Assembly: GCF_036711975.1 (NCBI RefSeq)
Contig: NC_091974.1
Location: 62,001-126,000 of the forward strand
DNA: 64,000 nucleotides
Direction: 5' to 3'
Source of the DNA: Onthophagus taurus
Taxonomy: Eukaryota > Arthropoda > Insecta > Coleoptera > Scarabaeidae
In this document: in pieces, positions 9,709 through 20,882 of the stretch
Position numbering within the stretch: the first letter of the stretch is position 1
Layout of the letters: each line of letters begins with the position of its first letter
The notes under the pieces: generated by a model
Told to the model about the DNA's origin: nothing
The model's database searches: none
Seen by the model: only the letters and a program-made list of their open reading frames with translations
Made by a program: the position numbers and the translations under genes

Positions 9709-12700
9709 ATGTGCGATGATGAACATCCATTGTTTAAATACAAGAAATTTTTGGATAAGAGGCCGGCTGAGAGACTTGAAAAGGTAAAAGAAATGCATCT
9801 TTGTATTAATTGTCTTAAAGGTGGACATTTTTCAAACAAATGTTATTCAAAACATTCCTGTTCAAAATGCGGGAAAAAACACAATACATTATTACATCCT
9901 TCTGAAGAATTAAACAAAAAGGCAAAAACAGTTACTTGTGCATCCAACAATAAATTCACGCAAGTGTTGTTGGCAACAGTATTGATTCATGTTGAAGACA
10001 TAGATGGTAGTTTACATAAGTGTAGAGCGTTACTAGACAGTGGTTCTCAGAGTAATTTTATAACGAAGAGCATGTGCGAAAGATTAAAATTGTCAAGGAC
10101 TGACATAAATTATTCCGTTGGTGGAGTAGGACAATCAATGTCTACAATCAAATTTAAGACTGATTTAATATATCGATCACGATTTAATGATTATACATCA
10201 AATATCAATTGCCTGATATTAGAAAACATAACAGATCCTTTGCCTTTGGTTTCATTCAGAAAGGATTTAATCAAGGTGCCAAAGAACATAGAAATGGCAA
10301 ATCCTTATTTTTATCAAAGAAATCAAATAGATATATTACTGGGAGCAGTTGAGTTCTGGAAAATATTATTATTAAAAAGACAAACCATAGATCATATGGT
10401 GTTACAAAGAACAAAATTGGGTTTTATTATAACAGGCGGATTAAATTTAAAAACAAATAATAGATTAATCAGTTGTACTTCTATTGATACACAATTGGAA
10501 AGATTTTGGGTGATGGAGGAGCAACTAGAAAGAGAAGACAACTTAAGCGGCGAAGACAAACGTTGTGAAGAGCTTTTTTCAAGAGATTGTAAGAGAAACG
10601 AGGATGGAAGATTTATTGTGTCTTTACCAAAGAGAGAAATAATTTCGCTAGGAAATTCAAAACAAGGAGCTGAACAAAGATTTTACAACATGGAAAATAA
10701 ATTAAATAAGAACGAAAACATGAAAAAACATTATACACAGTTCATGCAAGAATATGAGAATTTGAATCATATGACAGAAATAAACAAAGATGAGATGACT
10801 GATAATGGTTTCTATCTACCTCATCATCCAGTATTAAAACAAGACAGTATGACAACTAAATTAAGAGTTGTTTTCGATGGGTCTTTTAAGAGTAGTAATG
10901 GTTTATCTATAAATGATAACTTGTTAATGGGTCCAAATATACAGAATGAGTTACTTGACATTATTATACGTTTTAGAACCTATCCATATGTTTTAACTGC
11001 AGACATAGGTATGATGTATCGTCAAATATTAGTTCATAAAGAAGATACAAAATACCAAAAGATATGTTGGCGAGAAACGGAAACTGAACCATTGAAATAT
11101 TATGAACTTAATACTGTTACATATGGAACGACATGCGCTCCTTATTTAGCGTTAAGAACATTAAAACAACTAGCGCAAGACGATGGACATAAGTTTGCAA
11201 AGGCTAAATCTGTTCTATTAAATGACTTCTACATGGATGATTTGTTAACTGGAACTAATACTATACAGGAAGCTATAACATTGCAGCAGAACTTGAATGA
11301 CTTGCTTTCATCGGGAGGTTTTAAGTTACGGAAATGGCGTGCTAATCATTTAGATATATTGGCGCATCTGGAAAGGGAAACTATTAATGAAAAATTATTA
11401 GTTATAAAAGAAGAAGGTCCGATTAAAACATTGGGTTTATTGTGGAATTCTAAATCAGATAACATTACATATACCATCAAGGCAAATGTTTCAAAAAACA
11501 ACAAAATGACAAAGAGACATATTTTATCAAGAATTGCAACCATATACGATCCGTTGGGACTTCTGTCTCCAATAATTGTAAGAGCAAAAATATTCATGCA
11601 ACAATTATGGCAGTTAAACATTGATTGGGATACTAACATTTCAGAAGAACTTCAAGATACATGGACAAATTTTATAAATTCATTGTGCTACATTAATGAA
11701 TTGCATATACCCAGACATGTGAACCCTTCACAGAGTACGTTTGATATTTATGGGTTTTGTGACGCAAGTGAAAAGGCGTATGGCGCATGTTTATATACAG
11801 TGTCAAAAGATGATCAGGGTAACTACATTTCCAATTTGATTTGTGGAAAATCAAGAGTGGCACCGATAAAGGTAATTTCACTGCCAAGGTTGGAACTTTG
11901 TGGAGCAGTTATTCTGTCTAGATTGACTGATAGAATACATAAGGCACTAAATTACAGAATTAAGAACGTATACTTGTTCACTGATTCAACTATAGTTCTC
12001 GCATGGTTACAATTACCTTCTAATACATTGCAAACTTTTGTTGGAAATAGAGTTTCAGAAATACAGACATTAACTTCCAATTACATTTGGCAACATGTTG
12101 AAGGATTTGATAATCCAGCTGATGTTGTATCGCGTGGAATTATTGCAGAAGAATTACTAAATCATGATTTGTGGTGGTTTGGTCCAAAATGGATACGAAC
12201 TGGACATTGGCCTAAACAAGCAGAAGAATATGAAACAACAGAAGAACATAAAGTACGAAAAGTAGTACTTCCCGTACTTCAAACGTTGTCTATATTAACG
12301 AGATATTCAAGATTTGATAAATTAAAAAGGGTCATAGGTTATTGTCTTAGATGGAAAAATCAGTTGAGTGAAAGAATAAGTGGAGATTTAACAGTTGCTG
12401 AACTAAAGGAAGCAGAATTAACAATATTTAAAATGATACATCAATCAAGTTTCGTGCAAGATTTAAATGATCTAAAGAAAAAAGGATTTGTTAAGAAAAA
12501 CAGTCGATTGAAGAAATTAAATCCTTTCCTGGATGAAAAAGGTTTGATTAGAGTGGGTGGGAGATTGTGTAATGCGCTTATTGAGATGGAACACAAACAT
12601 CCTTATCTTCTTCCTAATGGTCATTATATTACACATTTGATTATGAGAGAAACACATGAAAAACTTTTACATTGTGGTACTGAACAACTAATATTTACTG

Positions 12701-13776
12701 TGAGAATGCAATATTGGCCTATCTCAGCTAGAAAGGAGGCAAAAAGGGTTGTCAAAAAATGTTTAATTTGTTTTAAATTTAAACCAAAACAAGCTGAACA
12801 CCTTATGGGTAATTTACCTATCGATCGATTATTAGCCTCAGAGAGACCATTTACTATCACTGGCATGGACTATGCAGGACCAATACAAGTCCGAGAATGC
12901 AAACGTCGAAGAGGTAAAATTATTAGTAACAAGGCATATATCGCGTTATTTGTATGTTTGTCAACCAAGGCCATACATTTAGAATTGGTTCCTGATCTAA
13001 CAACAGAGGAATTTTTGACAGCATTACGTAGATTTATCGCACAACGAGGTTTATGCACAAAAATATTTTCTGATAACGGCACTAATTTTGTCGGTGCAAG
13101 GAATCACCTTGCAGAGGTTTACGAATTTCTTCGAGTGAATGAGTGTGATATCCATAACTTTTTAGCAAAACAAAAAATAACTTGGAGTTTCATTCCACCG
13201 AGAGCACCACATTTGGGGGGTCTTTGGGAGGCGTCAATAAAATCAATGAAACGACATTTTTTAAAAATCACAAAAGATATTCCTTTAACCTATAATGAAT
13301 GTTACACATTGTTATGCGAAATTGAGGCTATCTTGAATTCTCGACCATTATATCCTCTATCCAATGATCCAAACGACTTGAATCCTTTAACTCCTTCACA
13401 TTTCCTAATTGGATCAAGTTTATTCGACCCACCATCACCTAGTTACCTAAATACCCCAACCAACCGTTTATCTCGCTTGGAGCATATTCAACAGCTAAAG
13501 CAACATTTCTGGCAACGATGGAAGCGTGAATATCTTCATCACCTACAGGAAAGAAGTAAATGGCAGCAACCTACTGATAATCTTCGACCTGGAGAGCTGG
13601 TTCTACTCGCAGAGGATAACACACCTCCCTTTCTTTGGATAACTGGACGTATCATCCAAGTACATCCGGGTAACGATGGCATCGTGCGTGTAGTGACGGT
13701 GAAGTGTAATAAGGGCATTTTTAAAAGACCAGTGGAAAAGGTGTGCTTATTGCCAGTTCAAAATGACACAAACTAA
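9709..13776 (+). CDS. BEL-3 gag C-end plus complete pol polyprotein
   Basis: 1355 codons without a break. It opens in the zinc-knuckle part of gag (CDDEHPLFKYKKF, then CINCLKGGHFSNKC and CSKCGKKHNTLLH at about residues 35-65). Protease follows with ALLDSGSQSNF at about 108, RT with FYMDDLLTGTN at about 507, RNase H with GFCDASEKAYGA at about 682, an integrase zinc site, and the integrase core with TGMDYAGPI, FSDNGTNFVGA and LWEASIKS. All three catalytic acids are present. It ends with the BEL C-terminal domain (TPSHFLIGSS). The frame is open upstream only to a TAA near 9630, so gag is truncated. The coding sequence is much more A/T-rich than BEL-1. Confidence 0.9.
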   Translation: MCDDEHPLFKYKKFLDKRPAERLEKVKEMHLCINCLKGGHFSNKCYSKHSCSKCGKKHNTLLHPSEELNKKAKTVTCASNNKFTQVLLATVLIHVEDIDGSLHKCRALLDSGSQSNFITKSMCERLKLSRTDINYSVGGVGQSMSTIKFKTDLIYRSRFNDYTSNINCLILENITDPLPLVSFRKDLIKVPKNIEMANPYFYQRNQIDILLGAVEFWKILLLKRQTIDHMVLQRTKLGFIITGGLNLKTNNRLISCTSIDTQLERFWVMEEQLEREDNLSGEDKRCEELFSRDCKRNEDGRFIVSLPKREIISLGNSKQGAEQRFYNMENKLNKNENMKKHYTQFMQEYENLNHMTEINKDEMTDNGFYLPHHPVLKQDSMTTKLRVVFDGSFKSSNGLSINDNLLMGPNIQNELLDIIIRFRTYPYVLTADIGMMYRQILVHKEDTKYQKICWRETETEPLKYYELNTVTYGTTCAPYLALRTLKQLAQDDGHKFAKAKSVLLNDFYMDDLLTGTNTIQEAITLQQNLNDLLSSGGFKLRKWRANHLDILAHLERETINEKLLVIKEEGPIKTLGLLWNSKSDNITYTIKANVSKNNKMTKRHILSRIATIYDPLGLLSPIIVRAKIFMQQLWQLNIDWDTNISEELQDTWTNFINSLCYINELHIPRHVNPSQSTFDIYGFCDASEKAYGACLYTVSKDDQGNYISNLICGKSRVAPIKVISLPRLELCGAVILSRLTDRIHKALNYRIKNVYLFTDSTIVLAWLQLPSNTLQTFVGNRVSEIQTLTSNYIWQHVEGFDNPADVVSRGIIAEELLNHDLWWFGPKWIRTGHWPKQAEEYETTEEHKVRKVVLPVLQTLSILTRYSRFDKLKRVIGYCLRWKNQLSERISGDLTVAELKEAELTIFKMIHQSSFVQDLNDLKKKGFVKKNSRLKKLNPFLDEKGLIRVGGRLCNALIEMEHKHPYLLPNGHYITHLIMRETHEKLLHCGTEQLIFTVRMQYWPISARKEAKRVVKKCLICFKFKPKQAEHLMGNLPIDRLLASERPFTITGMDYAGPIQVRECKRRRGKIISNKAYIALFVCLSTKAIHLELVPDLTTEEFLTALRRFIAQRGLCTKIFSDNGTNFVGARNHLAEVYEFLRVNECDIHNFLAKQKITWSFIPPRAPHLGGLWEASIKSMKRHFLKITKDIPLTYNECYTLLCEIEAILNSRPLYPLSNDPNDLNPLTPSHFLIGSSLFDPPSPSYLNTPTNRLSRLEHIQQLKQHFWQRWKREYLHHLQERSKWQQPTDNLRPGELVLLAEDNTPPFLWITGRIIQVHPGNDGIVRVVTVKCNKGIFKRPVEKVCLLPVQNDTN

Positions 13777-13822
13777 ACTTTAAACGACTTTAAATTAAAA
13801 CTAGGTTTTAAGGTGGCCGGAA

Positions 13823-13941
13823 TGTTATAGAAATCTACAGTTTTGTTTAGGGTTCTACCTTGCCTACACGTAAAAAACCTAATAAGAAGAGGTTAGAACC
13901 GTTAGATTAAAAAAGTGTAAGAATCATGTCGTTGTTGTACG
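13823..13941 (+). repeat. BEL-3 3' LTR, left portion
   Basis: Starts TGTTATAG after the purine-rich tract and is cut by the Polinton. No matching 5' copy is in the window, so the assignment rests on position only. Confidence 0.45.
13936..13941. repeat. Target-site duplication of outer Polinton, left copy
   Basis: TGTACG directly before the element end AGTAGATAA. The same six bases follow the other end at 49003-49008. Six-base duplications are the rule for Polintons. Confidence 0.95.
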
Positions 13942-14000
13942 AGTAGATAATAAATGCCGGTTCTGGAGCGGAAGTCAATCCCCATCCCCCTAATCCCCCA

Positions 14001-14068
14001 TGACGTCACTTCCGGTGTCATCCCACTTCCGGTATCTTGTCACTTCCGGTATCTTGTCACATCCGGTG
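14001..14068. promoter_or_regulatory. ETS/CRE-type site cluster in left repeat
   Basis: CACTTCCGGT occurs at 14007-14016, 14024-14033 and 14041-14050, with a one-base variant near 14059. The first overlaps a perfect TGACGTCA at 14001-14008. ACCGGAAGTG is a consensus ETS-family site and TGACGTCA the consensus CREB/ATF site; the ETS-CRE composite is known from animal promoters. The right repeat has the mirror arrangement. Function is inferred from the motifs. Confidence 0.45.
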
Positions 14069-14089
14069 TCATCTTCAACCCCATATGTT

Positions 14090-14450
14090 AGTGCCCTTTT
14101 GGCCCTTCAACCCCCATCCCCCTTCAACCCCATGTGAGTGCCCTAATGGACCCTTCAACCCCATGTGAGTGCCCTAATGGACCCTTCAACCCCATGTTAG
14201 TGCCCTATTGGCCCTTCAACCCCCATCCCTCCTTCAACCCCATGTTAGTGCCCTATTGGCTCCCTTCAACCCCTTCAACCCCATGTTAGTGCCCTATTGG
14301 TCCCCTTCAACCCCATCACCCCCTATTAGTGCCCTATTGGTCCCCTTCAACCCCATCACCCCCTTCAACCCCATGCTAGCGCCCTAATGGCTTCCTACTA
14401 CCCCGCTTCAACCCCAAGCCTCCCCCTACGATAGGGGATAACGCTCTAGC
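14090..14450. repeat. Minisatellite in left Polinton repeat
   Basis: Irregular tandem copies of a unit around CTTCAACCCCATGTTAGTG followed by CCCTATTGG, with unit lengths varying between roughly 28 and 45 bp. The right repeat holds the inverted counterpart at about 48540-48890. Confidence 0.8.
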
Positions 14451-14483
14451 GCCCTAACGGTCGGATAAATTTTTTTTTTTTTT

Positions 14484-14553
14484 GCCAACGCTCAGGATCG
14501 AACCCGGGCTGTCTGGTTGAGAGTCGGGCGTCTTGCCCGCTAGGCTACCGAAG
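14484..14553 (-). ncRNA. tRNA-like segment with Pol III A and B boxes
   Basis: On the minus strand TAGCCTAGCGGG (14536-14547) fits the tRNA A box exactly and GGGTTCGATCC (14495-14505) fits the B box, with tRNA-like spacing. The acceptor and T stems do not pair well, and an A-run, not a T-run, follows. It is therefore tRNA-derived (SINE-head-like) and not a working tRNA. The right repeat has a copy with one clear base difference. Confidence 0.55.
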
Positions 14554-14993
14554 AAAATGAGTTAAGAGTGTTTAAATAACGTTCAAGTAGAGATGACGAC
14601 GGCGCTCATACGTTTATCAGCGGAAGCTAATCCCCCGCGGAGCGATGACGACAACGACGACGATGACGTCGACGATCGTATGCTTATCAGCGGAAGTTAA
14701 TCCCCCGCGGAGCGATGACTGAATTGAAATAATACTCACCTTAAAATAGGTTATTTATTATTATTATTGATTGATTGATTGACTGATTGATGGTAGGAGG
14801 AGGAGGAGGAGGAGGAAGAGAAAATCACAAAAAATTAAAGTTAATACATATATTAAAAATTTAAATTTAAACATGCCCAAAATGATAAACATATGCAGAC
14901 AGCGCTTGTGATAACATCGATCAAAGTGCAGAGAATTTCGGCGACAACAGATAGTAAACTATTTAAACATTTACCCATTGTGTAGCAGTTTAA

Positions 14994-15074
14994 TTACAAA
15001 AGTTTAAATTTCAATCGTTCGGTAGCAGGTGTATATCCTTCATAGATTAATCCAAGCCTAATCGAATCGAGTTG
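14994..15074 (-). pseudogene. C-terminal end of small Polinton gene A, cut off by the nested element
   Basis: On the minus strand the frame of the gene at 30595-30837 continues across the duplicated GAGTTG for 26 codons and reaches a stop at 14994-14996. It includes LGLIYEGYTP, which aligns with MSLVYLGK in the neighbouring paralogue at 31181-31660. This shows the gene was whole before the nested element inserted. Its product would have been about 105 residues; function unknown. Confidence 0.75.
15069..15074. repeat. Target-site duplication of nested element, left copy
   Basis: GAGTTG directly before the element end AGTAGTATAGC. The second copy is at 30595-30600. Confidence 0.95.
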
Positions 15075-16850
15075 AGTAGTATAGCTATGGGCGTTCTGGA
15101 CCAAAATCCCATAAGATTTAACATTGGGGTCGAAAAGTACTTTTTATCCCCACCACTACGTCCTTTCGAGGGTGTAGCCACGCCCACATTTTAAATTCAA
15201 CCAATCAGAGCGCAGCATTCTCCAAGAACCCTCTTTTTGGCGGGAAATTTGAATGAGGATCGACAGGCCTTATGATGATGACGTCATCATCGAGGCCGGA
15301 CACAAAGCGTTTGGTTTGGCTTACCGGCTGAGTGCTATGGTGCGGGGTGCGGGCGGGCAGGGCAGGGTGGTTCAATCAGAGCATAGCATTCTCCGAGAAC
15401 CCTCTTTTAGGCTGGGGATTGAATGAGGCTACCGCCTTATCACGATGACGCCATCGTCGATATATCAAGGCCTTGACACATCCGGACACGAAGCGTTTGG
15501 CTTGGAGGTTATAAAATGGTAAATATCTCGTTAACGATGCTTCAAATCGAAAAATAAACCAAAAAATTCCCCCCTACAACTGCCTGTCGCCTATAACAAA
15601 TACGAACAATATGGCACGGGTGAAAACTGCCAAAAGGGCCTTATTTAGTTATCGAGCTGATGACGTCATGCCGCCGGATCGTGTGGAGCTTGGTGGTGGT
15701 GACGTCATCTAGACAACCAGTTAGGTGCGGCATTTGGGCGTGGGCCGGTAGGGGGGGCAGGGTGCGAAGTGAGGGGTGTTGGAACTTCATCGAGACCTTG
15801 ATACATCCGGACACAAAGCGTTTGGTTTGGCTTACCGGCTGAGTGCTATGATGCGGGGTGCGGGCGGGCAGGGCAGGGTGGTTCAATCAGAGCATAGCAT
15901 TCTCCGAGAACCCTCTTTTAGGCTGGGGATTGAATGAGGCTACCGCCTATCACGATGACGTCATCGTCGATATATTAAGGCCTTGACACATCCGGACACG
16001 AAGCGTTTGGCTTGGAGGTTATAAAATGGTAAATATCTCGTTAACGATGCTTCAAATCGAAAAATAAACCAAAAAATTCCCCCCTACAACCCCCAATCGC
16101 CTATAACAAGCACGAACAATATGGCACGGGTAAAAACTGCCAAAACGGCCTTATTTAGTTATCGAGCTGATGACGTCATTCCACCGGACATGTGAACACA
16201 AAGCGTTTGGCTTGAAGGTTATAAAATGGTAAATATCTCGTTAACGATACTTCAAATCGAAAAATAAACCAAAAAATTCCCCCCCTACAACCGCCCGTCG
16301 CCTATAACAAGCACGAACAATATCGCACGGGTGAAAACTGCCAAAAGGGCCTTGGTTAAAACCCCTGTTCAACCGATCGGTTCAACCCCTGTCCCTCCCT
16401 ACAACCTCCTGCCGACTATAATAAGCGTGAACAACATTGCACGGGTGAAAACTGGTAAAAGGACCTTATTTAGTTATCGAGCTGATGATGTCATGCCGCC
16501 GGATCGTGTGCAGCTTGGTGGTGGTGACGTCATCTAGACAACCAGTTAGGTGAAGGATGTGTGCCAGTAGGGGGCAGTGGGTGAGGTGCGGAGTGAGGGG
16601 TGTTGGAACTTCATAAAAAAACCTTGATACATCCGGCCACAAAGGCGTTTGGCTTGGAATTATGCAGGGGTTCGAGCATGCGGGGAGTGAAGTGTTGGAA
16701 CTTAAGAGGGTATAGAGGTGGTGGTAACCTTTATCGCAGACATGTTTATATTTACTTAATAAAAAATAAAGCAACGCTACGGTTGCTGCTAAAAAAAAAC
16801 ATCACGGCAGCAGCTGTCAGTCGGGAGAGATAAGGATTAAAATAAAAAAT
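15075..16850 (+). repeat. Nested element, unit 1 left repeat block
   Basis: Built from shuffled modules that recur within the block: GGTTATAAAATGGTAAATATC with the following 60 bases (15508, 16019 and 16217), CGCCTATAACAA, GCACGGGTGAAAACTGCC, and TTATTTAGTTATCGAGCTGATGA. Perfect TGACGTCA occurs at least six times (15279, 15661, 15700, 15956, 16171 and 16525). The outer 280 bp is the terminal inverted repeat proper. Short ORFs in the block are chance readings of these modules. Confidence 0.8.
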
Positions 16851-17203
16851 TATAGAAGATTAGAGATTATTTATTTATTTAAAAAACCATAAATTATATA
16901 AATTTAATAAGATACATTTATTATTATTATTACATTCTTCATAGATGAAGTCGGTTTCGTTAACACACAATAAGTGTTCATTACTTTACGTGTTGGATCA
17001 TAACATTCATTCTCCACTTTTACCCAGAAATGCATTATGGGTATGTGTAGGTCCTTATGTTTCATAAAACCAAACAACATTTCCGGCTAATACCCTAATT
17101 TACATTAAAGATGCTTGTAGGCAGGCTCCAAAAAAATGTTGTCTTATCAATTCTTGGGGTATTATATTGTTTAATAATGACAGTTTAATTCGATCCGCAC
17201 CTG
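16851..17203. other. 3' flank of nested PolB copy 1
   Basis: A/T-rich sequence between the repeat block and the PolB stop. It matches the flank of copy 2 (24121-24506), except that it lacks about 19 bases present there near 24388. No further gene seen. Confidence 0.6.
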
Positions 17204-20200
17204 TTAACAGCATGATAAGATGCGCCAATGTCCCCAGGGTAAAGTATCAACTGTCCCCGGAATAATATATCTTTTATCGTCGTGAGAACTAAGTGCAGTT
17301 TTGGTTTGCGTAATTGTTGATACTTGGTGGTTTCGCGATTGAAACAATTTTTGGGTGACGAGCATTTCTTTGTCCTCTCGCAAACATACTAAGTAATCAT
17401 CGAAACTGATTACGTTTTTAACAATAGACGTTTTTATGCCTTTAGCTTTTTTAACTCTATCTTCCCCCTCCACTCGGCATGCATACATCTTCGATCTCAA
17501 CCCCACAAATTCAGTCATTACCTTACCGGCGTTTTCATCTTTCATCATACCGAGAACTTTTTTATTTACACGAGGAATATTGTATATATTATTTTCAGGA
17601 TAATCACTCGTGTCGAAATATTTCGAAGCATCGCGTCGAATCACTTCATTTAAATCCGGGCATTCGACTTCGTATATAAGGGAATCAGTATCGGTGTAAC
17701 AGACTCTGGCCTTGTCCCCAAATCGTCTCCTCATATACGAATAATGAAAATCATATATTTTTAATTTCGATATATCTAAAATACACATACCAACGTAGAT
17801 GGGTTTATTAAAATAAATTTCCATTTTATTGAGTTCTATAGCAACTAAATTTTCATCGAAGATAATTGAGGATTTGAAATTTGGTTTCGCGATCAACGCC
17901 TCAGCGCCGTAACGACCACCCCATTTTGTCACAAGCTTCACAATGGAATGTTTTCGAATATTTTCCATCGTCTTGCCAAATACGGCGTTGTTCATTAATT
18001 TGAATAAATTTTTCTCGAAGTCGTTAATCGCCTCGGTTCTAAATTTAGTGTTTAAATCAATATATGATTTCAACCAAGCCGACTGTTTAAATTCCAAAAC
18101 ACGATGAATTTTTGTTAAAATTAAACCATTTTCAATCGCTTGTTGTAAATTACGATAATGCAACACATATCGCTCTTTATTATATAAAGTGCCCATTAAT
18201 TTGGTTTGTTTTGAATTTGGTGGTGCACGATGTTCTGGGCAAAATGGAAGGTCACAATGTGAATCATGAATGGATTCAGGGTACTCGAGATCAACTTCTA
18301 AAATGTAACCTTCAGGGTTATCCTCAGGTACAGTGAAGTTGATGTTGTTTCCCTCAACCCACTTAAATCCGCCATAGGGTAGGTACTGAGACATTGCCCG
18401 TCCATATTGATTATTGATATCATCATAAATTATAAATTTTGATGGCTCATCTGATTTATAATTAGGTAGATATTTATTATTAGCCGAGGCGTAACGTTTC
18501 GAACACTGGCTTAGACCTCCTCGTATACCTCGCTCTATAAACATTGCCATATCAATATCCGTTAATAGCTCAAGTTTTACCCTCGTATACTTCAGCATGC
18601 AGTCCCATGTATACCCGGGCAATGTTCAGGCAGCTAGCCCGAAATTGCTCGAATACGTCTGCTAATAACAAAATATCTGTTTTCAAATATAACTCACTGT
18701 AATTTCCTAAATTTTGACAGCCAAAAGCGTTCCACACTTCATTAGCATGCGTATAATCAGTATCTGCAATGTGACTGTCGGTCATAGAGTTATAAAATTT
18801 AGATTCATCCGGTAATGCAGTTTCATTTAATTTTGTAAAAGAGTCCATGTAATCATAAGGAAACACTCCTTTACGCGTTAATAAATTGAATTTAGATTCA
18901 TCTAAATTGGGAAATTGTGTTTTTAAATTTGGAAAGGAATCTATATAACTTGCTAATTTATCTAAACTCGATGCCATGAACCGAAATGAATCAATAAACC
19001 GGAATTTAATTAAATTTTGGTCTATATTTTTAGTAAAAGAAATATATCGCTCCTTATTTATAGGTAGCAAATCGATGCGTCCTTCGAAATCTTTTGCTAA
19101 ATTCTTTATAATAAAGTGACTATCGTACCCACTTAAATTATGAAAGACTACTGGAATCACGTGACTATCCTGATAGTTAATGTTGCAATCCTCATGCGCA
19201 GCTCCTCGATATTTACCAGTAAGGTGACAATGGTCTCGAACTCTGACGTCACCTACGTCAAAGCGGTTTTCGCATATATGACAGCATGATAATGAGCGAA
19301 ACTCCAGTTGTTGCGGTTCGGTAAGGGGTTCCATGGGTAAGGGACATAGGAATATAGTTTCCACATCTTCCGCTAGCTGCTTCATTTCGGTCGCAAACCA
19401 CTGCTGACAGTTCTCACCGGCATATGATTTGTAAAAGCTCAGGGACTCGTCATATGAGCATTTTACGTAATAACCAATACTATATGGCTTATGTTGTGTA
19501 TCAGTCTTTGTTGTTGGTATCAGAAGACATTCTAGATCCGCATACACCACAAATGGAACCGGTTCTTTATTTTGAAAATTCTTGAAATATACCGTTTCAC
19601 CTTCCTTCGGCATACGGATGCGGCATTCATTCATTTTAGCACAATCCTCCACGTGTTTTTCTAGACCGGTGGAAGTGTAAAAATAGTGAAGGCAACGTTC
19701 ACAGAAATATTTTTTCGTATGATGTATCGATAATTGAGATGACACTAGTCGGGATAAATCTTTTATCCAAACGTAGTGAAATCTCGGCTTGAATTCACCA
19801 TCATCATCCCCATCTTCTTCTTCTACATACTTATCTTGGATGAGTAGCAGGTTAACGTGTCTGCCTCTCCTCTCCTTAGCTAGATAGGAAGGAACTACAT
19901 TATACCGCCCCTTCTTTAGTGATTCGAGAATGTACACGTTGACCGACACATCGTTTTGTTGTTCAAACCGAGGGATTTGTTTCATGACCATCGGCATTGC
20001 TATGTTCTTCATATTTAAAACTTCTGAGTAATGTGGATACATGTAAGTTCGGTCGGTGTGATGATTGGCTGGATAAAGCGCTGAAGTCACTGCCCACGCA
20101 AAACATGCTTCATCATCGTTCTTTACATTTACACAAGCATGTTTCAACCTAAGGGCCCTAGGTAATTCAATGTATGACGACCCAAGTTGTGGGGTATATT

Positions 20201-20882
20201 TATTAATGTTCATCTGTAGGTTTACGATCGCATTTAAAGCCCATCCACTATCTTTTTCTTGAAATTCTTCAAGGTCTTTTAGAACGGGGTCTTGAATGTT
20301 GCTCTTAAACCACTGTTCTAAATCGGTGTTGTTATAAATTGCGACATTTCTAGTATTTATATATTTAAATTCAAATACTTCCTTTCCCATTTTCTTAGTT
20401 ACGAATTCACCACAAAACACAGCGTTAACTTTCAATGTTGATTTTTTCACATCATTAGTCATTCTCCTTATTATCATTTTTTTAGCGTCTTCCATAAATT
20501 GTCGAGGGTCCTTGTGGGTCAGGTTAATGATGATCCCCGTTCTCATTCTGTTGGAGAACGCCGTCTGAAGGTCTTGCCATTTTACCCGCAAGCTTCTAAA
20601 GTTCTCGCGAGTCGGGTGAGTTGGTTTGTACCCGGTCCCAGATACGTACCGGAGCGATTTTAGCATGCTTCGGAATCCATGCATGTGACCAGCACAAGTG
20701 GTTATGTGGTGCTTTTCACCACTTGTGTTGGCTACCTTTAGCGCAGCGTTCATCACCTTAATATTACGATTACAGTCCTTTATTGCGGGCTCTATATCTT
20801 CCCCATCAGCAGTTACAACTCTATGACGCATTTCCTCAACTAGTCTTGAAAAAGACAGGGTTTTGACTGATGTTGAAGCCAT
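17204..20882 (-). pseudogene. Nested PolB copy 1: protein-primed family B DNA polymerase, one frameshift
   Basis: Two overlapping minus-strand ORFs (18570-20882 and 17204-18622) form one polymerase of about 1220 residues starting MASTSVKTLSF. Motifs in order: a CFAWAVTSALYP domain; zinc pair CERCLHYFYTSTGLEKHVEDC; exonuclease I FVVYADLECLL; an endonuclease VII-like zinc motif (CHICENRF, RDHCHLTGKYRG); exonuclease II HNLSGYDSHFIIK; exonuclease III YLKTDILLLADV; polymerase motif A as YDDINNQYGRAM; B as KLMNNAVFGKTMEN; and C as CYTDTDSLIYE. Compared with copy 2 it lacks about 32 bases near 18625, which shifts the frame. Unlike the outer Polinton PolB it has no N-terminal C2H2 fingers. Confidence 0.9.

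Larger units (their letters stand above)
9535..13941 (+). mobile_element. BEL-3: 5'-truncated BEL/Pao element, 3' LTR cut by the Polinton
   Basis: The element has an intact pol ORF (9709-13776), a purine-rich tract AGGTGGCCGGAA at 13811-13822 and an LTR start TGTTATAG at 13823. The Polinton interrupts that LTR at 13941/13942. The remainder of the LTR should lie right of 49008, where an AATAAA is visible, but I cannot place its end. No 5' LTR or gag N-terminus was found between 9535 and 9708. Confidence 0.7.
13942..14872 (+). repeat. Outer Polinton left terminal inverted repeat
   Basis: Inverted copy of about 48098-49002. From the outside inwards it holds an ETS/CRE site cluster (14001-14070), a C/T-rich minisatellite (about 14090-14450), a tRNA-like segment (14484-14553), a duplicated AGCGGAAG..TTAATCCCCCGCGGAGCGATGA block (14618-14717), a TTA/TTGA microsatellite and an AGG tract, and an A/T-rich inner edge. 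Confidence 0.9.

Noticed and set aside
14484-14553. A functional tRNA gene
   Set aside because: The A and B boxes fit, but the acceptor and T stems do not pair and no T-run terminator follows.
15641-16774. Several ORFs of 60-102 codons in the nested repeat blocks
   Set aside because: The same peptides recur wherever the repeat module recurs, on either strand, with no ATG context or conserved motif.
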